A stretch of DNA of 9,306 nt from Planctomycetaceae bacterium (GTDB lineage Bacteria; Planctomycetota; Planctomycetia; Pirellulales; Thermoguttaceae). A model generated the notes under the pieces. That model did no database searches and had not been told where the DNA came from. It saw nothing but the letters and a program-made list of their open reading frames with translations. Numbering within the stretch: the stretch's first letter is position 1; each line of letters begins with the position of its first letter. The stretch is from assembly GCA_031283825.1 (NCBI GenBank), contig JAITAZ010000221.1, forward strand, positions 1 to 9,306, written 5' to 3'. A program made the translations under genes and the position numbers. Shown here piece after piece: positions 6,597 through 9,306 of this stretch.

Positions 6597-6852
6597 TGTA
6601 ACCGTTCACGCACGAGAGAAAAATTTCCTAAGCCCTGAAAGGGCGTCTAGCAATAGCGTAGGGCACCGCCCTACGTAGAAATTGCCTAGAAAAACAAGCC
6701 CTGAAAGGGCGCAAGCCGTTTAGCGTGAATTTGCTGTCGCCCTTACAGGGCTTCATTTGTCGTGGAAATTCTAACGTAGGGCGTTGCCCTACGCTATTGC
6801 TGATTGCCCTTTCAGGGCGTAGGATTTTTTCTCTTGTACATGAACGATTACA
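6597..6852. repeat. Near-perfect 256-bp palindrome with CCCTGAAAGGGC motifs (element E)
   Basis: The two halves are inverted copies: left arm 6597-6711, right arm 6738-6852, about 115 nt each, with a 26-nt centre. Each arm holds GTAAC/TCGTTCA at the outer end, AGAGAAAAA, a GCCCTGAAAGGGC palindrome (6632-6644; 6806-6818), AGCAATAGCGTAGGGC leading into a GTAGGGC-NNN-GCCCTAC hairpin (6658-6674; 6776-6792), and a second GCCCTGAAAGGGC-type palindrome (6698-6710; 6739-6751). The outer left GTAACCGTTCACG (6598-6610) also has a perfect inverted partner beyond the palindrome at 6899-6911. The palindrome reads through as a 117-codon minus-strand frame of repetitive, arginine/proline-rich character that I do not accept as a gene. 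The rest of 6853-6984 shows nothing further. Confidence 0.8.
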
Positions 6853-6984
6853 AATCATAAATATGAATACCAGAGATATAATTCCAAATTTACAAACCCG
6901 TGAACGGTTACATAATTTCAAATCAACGATTGATAGACTCAAAGGGAAAACAAATTTTCTAGCTAAAATATTCCTCCCCAATTT

Positions 6985-8658
6985 TTATTTTGCTGGAATC
7001 CATTTGATTTTGAAAGTTGATTTTTCTGTCGTATTTTCTTGAATTTCATTTGTTGCATAATTTTTTACTTGATCATCGTTGCCGGAGGCTGATATCATTT
7101 CGTGTATTGCGTGTCCGGCTTCTACTCGCTCGATGCTTTCTCCATTTGACTTTGCTCTGTTATTTGACGCGGCATAGTAATTCAATCCTACGCTCGCTAG
7201 GACTTCGCTAAAATGTTCCGGTTGCTCGGCGGCTTGTAAGAATAATCTCGCTTCGCTGTTTTCCGGCGATAATTGAACCCATTCGTTAATCACTTTAACC
7301 GCATCAAAATTTCGACCCTCCGCAAATAACGCCAACGAATACCATCTCAAACAAATCTGATCTCTACATCCGTTTAAATACGCTTTCTCCAACGTAAACA
7401 ACGCCTCATTCCATCTGCCCGCCGAACCATGACACGCACCCGTTATCGCGTCGCGGATCAAGTCTAATTCTTCGCCGCCAAAAATTATCGCGACTAATTC
7501 TCTTGCTTTCGTTTCACATAACTCTGCAATGTAAAGATTCAATAAATGTCGAGTATATTCGGCAACGTCAATTACATTACTCAAATTCAACTCCAAAATC
7601 GAAATCGCCTCGTCATTCTTGCCTTGCAAATGTTTCACAAACGCCATACACACAACTGTTATCTCAACTATCCGCAAACGATGCCACACGTCAAGCGAAA
7701 TTCTACCGTGTTTCACCGCAGTTTCATAAGTCCGCATCGCTAAATCAAAACGCTTCAGCTTCTGCAAATGTTGACCCATAAACAAAAGCAATTGCATGTC
7801 AACCGGAAATAAATCAAGTGCATTTACCAACATTCGCGTCATCGGATCGTCGGCAATCGGCGAAAATAATGTCGTTTCCCAAAACAAATAATATCCCTCA
7901 AGACGCAAATTCGGAATCGTTGTTTTATCAATCAGTTGAACCAAGTCTCGTCTCGCCTCTACCAACTCGCCTAAATCGAATTTTGCCTCCGCACGATACA
8001 ATAATTTTTCGTTTTCAATAATCTCGCCGCTTTGCTCAAGTCTTTCTAGCAAATTTAATTTTCGATTTCCGCGTCTGATTAAAAATTCAGAATCGCCGTA
8101 TTTTGTCGGACAAATTATTCGCCCCGGCGCAGCACTGACCTTTATCAATAACCGCAACGCCATCGGAATAATCGATTCGCGAACTCGTCCGGAAAATCGT
8201 AATCCTTTTCGCAAAGGAATCAAACGCGGCGAGATCGTTTCCTCGTCTAAATCATGACGCGACTTGTTAAACTTGGCGAATCGCTGCAACGCCAAAACAT
8301 AAAGACTATCACGATCCGACTCCGTCTCGATAAATTCCTTAAACTGAGAAATCGTGTTTTCAAGAAATTCATCGCCCGCGTCCATCCACAATAGCCAATC
8401 CGCAACTCCGCTCAACTCAATATATTCCAACAACCGATTCCGCGCCGCCGAATAATCGTCCAAACCAACAACAGATACCAATTGACCACTCATCCCAATC
8501 GAATCAATATAATCCCGCATCTCGTCTGTCAAGTCGATACCAAGCAAAAATACTTGATCCGAAATTAATTTTGCATTGTCAATAGTTAAGTCAAGCTGAT
8601 CGGACTCGGAGTCAATAACAACTGCTACCGCAAGTCGAGAATCGTTAATAATAGACAT
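6985..8658 (-). CDS. Glycosyltransferase-like (GT-A fold) protein with TPR-type repeats
   Basis: A 557-residue protein. Residues about 8-200 resemble the family 2 glycosyltransferase-like domain that is often fused to TPR repeats. The DYSAARNRLLEY segment (68-79) corresponds to the family's FSAARN region, WLLWMDAGDEF (88-98) to the usual metal-binding W-L-D-A-D-E segment, and LRFSGRVRESI (153-163) to the downstream F-x-G-R-V-H-E region. The first nucleotide-binding motif, normally V-D-T-G-S-T-D, is not recognisable; GIDLTDE stands in its place. Residues about 215-480 are helical and TPR-like (for example WNEALFTLEKAYLNG and RNFDAVKVINEWVQLSPEN). The last 60 residues are polar and probably disordered. 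No signal peptide or membrane segment, so cytoplasmic. I chose the ATG at 8656-8658 because GAGG lies five bases upstream. An ATG at 8671-8673 would add MSEVF but lacks such a site. Donor and acceptor are unknown. Confidence 0.75.
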   Translation of the reverse strand: MSIINDSRLAVAVVIDSESDQLDLTIDNAKLISDQVFLLGIDLTDEMRDYIDSIGMSGQLVSVVGLDDYSAARNRLLEYIELSGVADWLLWMDAGDEFLENTISQFKEFIETESDRDSLYVLALQRFAKFNKSRHDLDEETISPRLIPLRKGLRFSGRVRESIIPMALRLLIKVSAAPGRIICPTKYGDSEFLIRRGNRKLNLLERLEQSGEIIENEKLLYRAEAKFDLGELVEARRDLVQLIDKTTIPNLRLEGYYLFWETTLFSPIADDPMTRMLVNALDLFPVDMQLLLFMGQHLQKLKRFDLAMRTYETAVKHGRISLDVWHRLRIVEITVVCMAFVKHLQGKNDEAISILELNLSNVIDVAEYTRHLLNLYIAELCETKARELVAIIFGGEELDLIRDAITGACHGSAGRWNEALFTLEKAYLNGCRDQICLRWYSLALFAEGRNFDAVKVINEWVQLSPENSEARLFLQAAEQPEHFSEVLASVGLNYYAASNNRAKSNGESIERVEAGHAIHEMISASGNDDQVKNYATNEIQENTTEKSTFKIKWIPAK

Positions 8659-8771
8659 GAAAACCTCACTCATAATTTTTTTAAATTAGCATCTGACAAC
8701 AATATAATATTCGCCAATTCTCCCCGCTAATCGAATTTCAAATAAACCACCACCCCAATCGCGGACGGAAC

Positions 8772-8799
8772 GCTATAATACTTGATCGTCATTTGACAA
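8772..8799 (-). promoter_or_regulatory. Candidate promoter for the GT-TPR gene
   Basis: Minus-strand TTGTCA (complement of 8794-8799) and TATAGC (complement of 8772-8777) are 16 bases apart, about 115 bases before the chosen start codon. The overlapping plus-strand TTGACA (8793-8798) is a perfect -35 hexamer facing uvrA, but I see only weak -10 candidates after it and uvrA lies over 400 bp away. Consensus matching only. Confidence 0.27.
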
Positions 8800-8851
8800 T
8801 AGAAAATTTAACAGTTTTAGAAATTTACCACAAAAGAATTTTTTATAACCA

Positions 8852-9190
8852 CTCACGGATTTTTAATCACGGATAATACGGGGAATTTTAAACGCGGATA
8901 ATACGGATTTGACAGATATTCGCGGATAATGGAAATGATGCCTTTGTATGGTAGAAATCAATAATTTTAAAAGGATAAAGGGGGGATGCAAGAAATTATT
9001 AAAGACTAACTCAATAATAATTAATAATTAATATTTTATTTAATAATAAATAAACCTAAATAAATAATATAATTTTATTGATATTAAAATCATCATTTCC
9101 ATTCTCCGCGAATATCCGTATTCACTAAAAAAATCCGAATTATCCGCGTTTAAAAATCCCCGTATTATCCGCGTTTAAAAAATTCCGCTG
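8852..9190. repeat. Long inverted repeat built of CGCGGATAATACGG units (element F)
   Basis: The left arm (8852-8940) and right arm (9091-9190) are inverted copies sharing, outside to inside, ACGCGGATAATACGGGGA, a TTTTAAACGCGGATAATNCGG block, GATATTCGCGG and AATGGAAATGATG. The right arm has an extra 11 or so bases, giving arms of about 89 and 100 bp. Within each arm, GCGGATAATACGG recurs as a degenerate tandem unit about every 25 bases. The spacer of about 150 bp is very AT-rich and contains one G6 run at 8980-8985. The element fills most of the gap between the divergent GT-TPR and uvrA genes. A seven-codon frame after the G run is too short to accept. No other gene is visible in 8674-9233. 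Confidence 0.75.
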
Positions 9191-9233
9191 ATATATTACA
9201 AAAAAATTAATTACCAAAACTAATTTAATAATA

Positions 9234-9306
9234 ATGAATCACATAGAAATAACCGGCGCACGAACTAATAATCTTAAAAATATTTCGCTCAAGATACCTC
9301 GCGGCG
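9234..9306 (+). CDS. uvrA: UvrA, excinuclease ABC subunit A (5' fragment, cut by window end)
   Basis: Only the first 24 codons are in the window. They read MNHIEITGARTNNLKNISLK followed by IPRG. The I-x-GAR-T-x-N-L-K-N-I pattern is the characteristic start of UvrA, just ahead of the first Walker A motif, which lies beyond the window. UvrA is the ATP-dependent DNA-damage sensor of bacterial nucleotide excision repair, acting with UvrB and UvrC. Most UvrA proteins have histidine where this one has the first N of TNNL. The ATG at 9234-9236 has no Shine-Dalgarno sequence; the leader is purely AT-rich. It is the only plus-strand gene seen, divergent from its left neighbour. Other UvrA-like ABC proteins cannot be fully excluded from 24 residues. 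Confidence 0.88.
   Translation, partial: MNHIEITGARTNNLKNISLKIPRG

Noticed and set aside
6628..6981. 117-codon minus-strand open frame over the palindrome
   Set aside because: It is a read-through of element E; its peptide reflects the repeat (each GCCCTGAAAGGGC copy gives similar residues), and no start signal or family resemblance is visible.
6725..7042. 105-codon plus-strand open frame
   Set aside because: It is the opposite strand of the same repeat and runs into the 3' end of the GT-TPR gene; no independent support.
8986..9009. Seven-codon frame after a G6 run inside element F
   Set aside because: The G run resembles a ribosome-binding site but is too close to the ATG, and so short a frame cannot be supported.

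Overview
This looks like chromosomal DNA from a low-GC bacterium, most likely a planctomycete or a close relative. The support is indirect. A DUF6786-like protein, a LarA-family protein of a type I associate with Planctomycetota, and a glycosyltransferase-TPR protein sit together, with long gaps full of palindromic repeats. Shine-Dalgarno sequences are mostly weak or absent. There is no rRNA and no universal marker beyond rnr and the first codons of uvrA, so the phylum is an inference.

Layout, left to right: (1) a repeat-filled gap at 1-411 with a four-run G-quadruplex motif; (2) rnr, encoding RNase R, on the minus strand; (3) a short inverted-repeat element at 2998-3158 that carries a terminator-like hairpin; (4) a LarA-family (nickel-pincer racemase superfamily) gene, minus; (5) tRNA-Gln(UUG), minus, between a small repeat and a second structured repeat; (6) a DUF6786-like gene, minus; (7) a gap at 6456-6984 holding a short hairpin repeat and a palindrome of about 256 bp; (8) a glycosyltransferase-like TPR protein, minus; (9) a gap of about 560 bp with a long inverted repeat made of CGCGGATAATACGG-type units; (10) the first 24 codons of uvrA, plus strand, cut by the window end.

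The genes do not form an obvious pathway. rnr (RNA decay and quality control), tRNA-Gln and uvrA (nucleotide excision repair) are housekeeping. The LarA-like, DUF6786 and GT-TPR genes are each separated by 0.3-0.5 kb and look independently transcribed. I see no defence system, biosynthetic cluster, integrase, transposase or CRISPR array. The unusual content lies in the gaps. At least four small inverted-repeat elements share terminal sequences, and two larger palindromes and one locus with alternative hairpins lie near them. An 11-bp end motif resembling GTAACCGTTCA recurs across different elements. This suggests one or more non-autonomous mobile repeat families, with the mobilising enzyme elsewhere in the genome.
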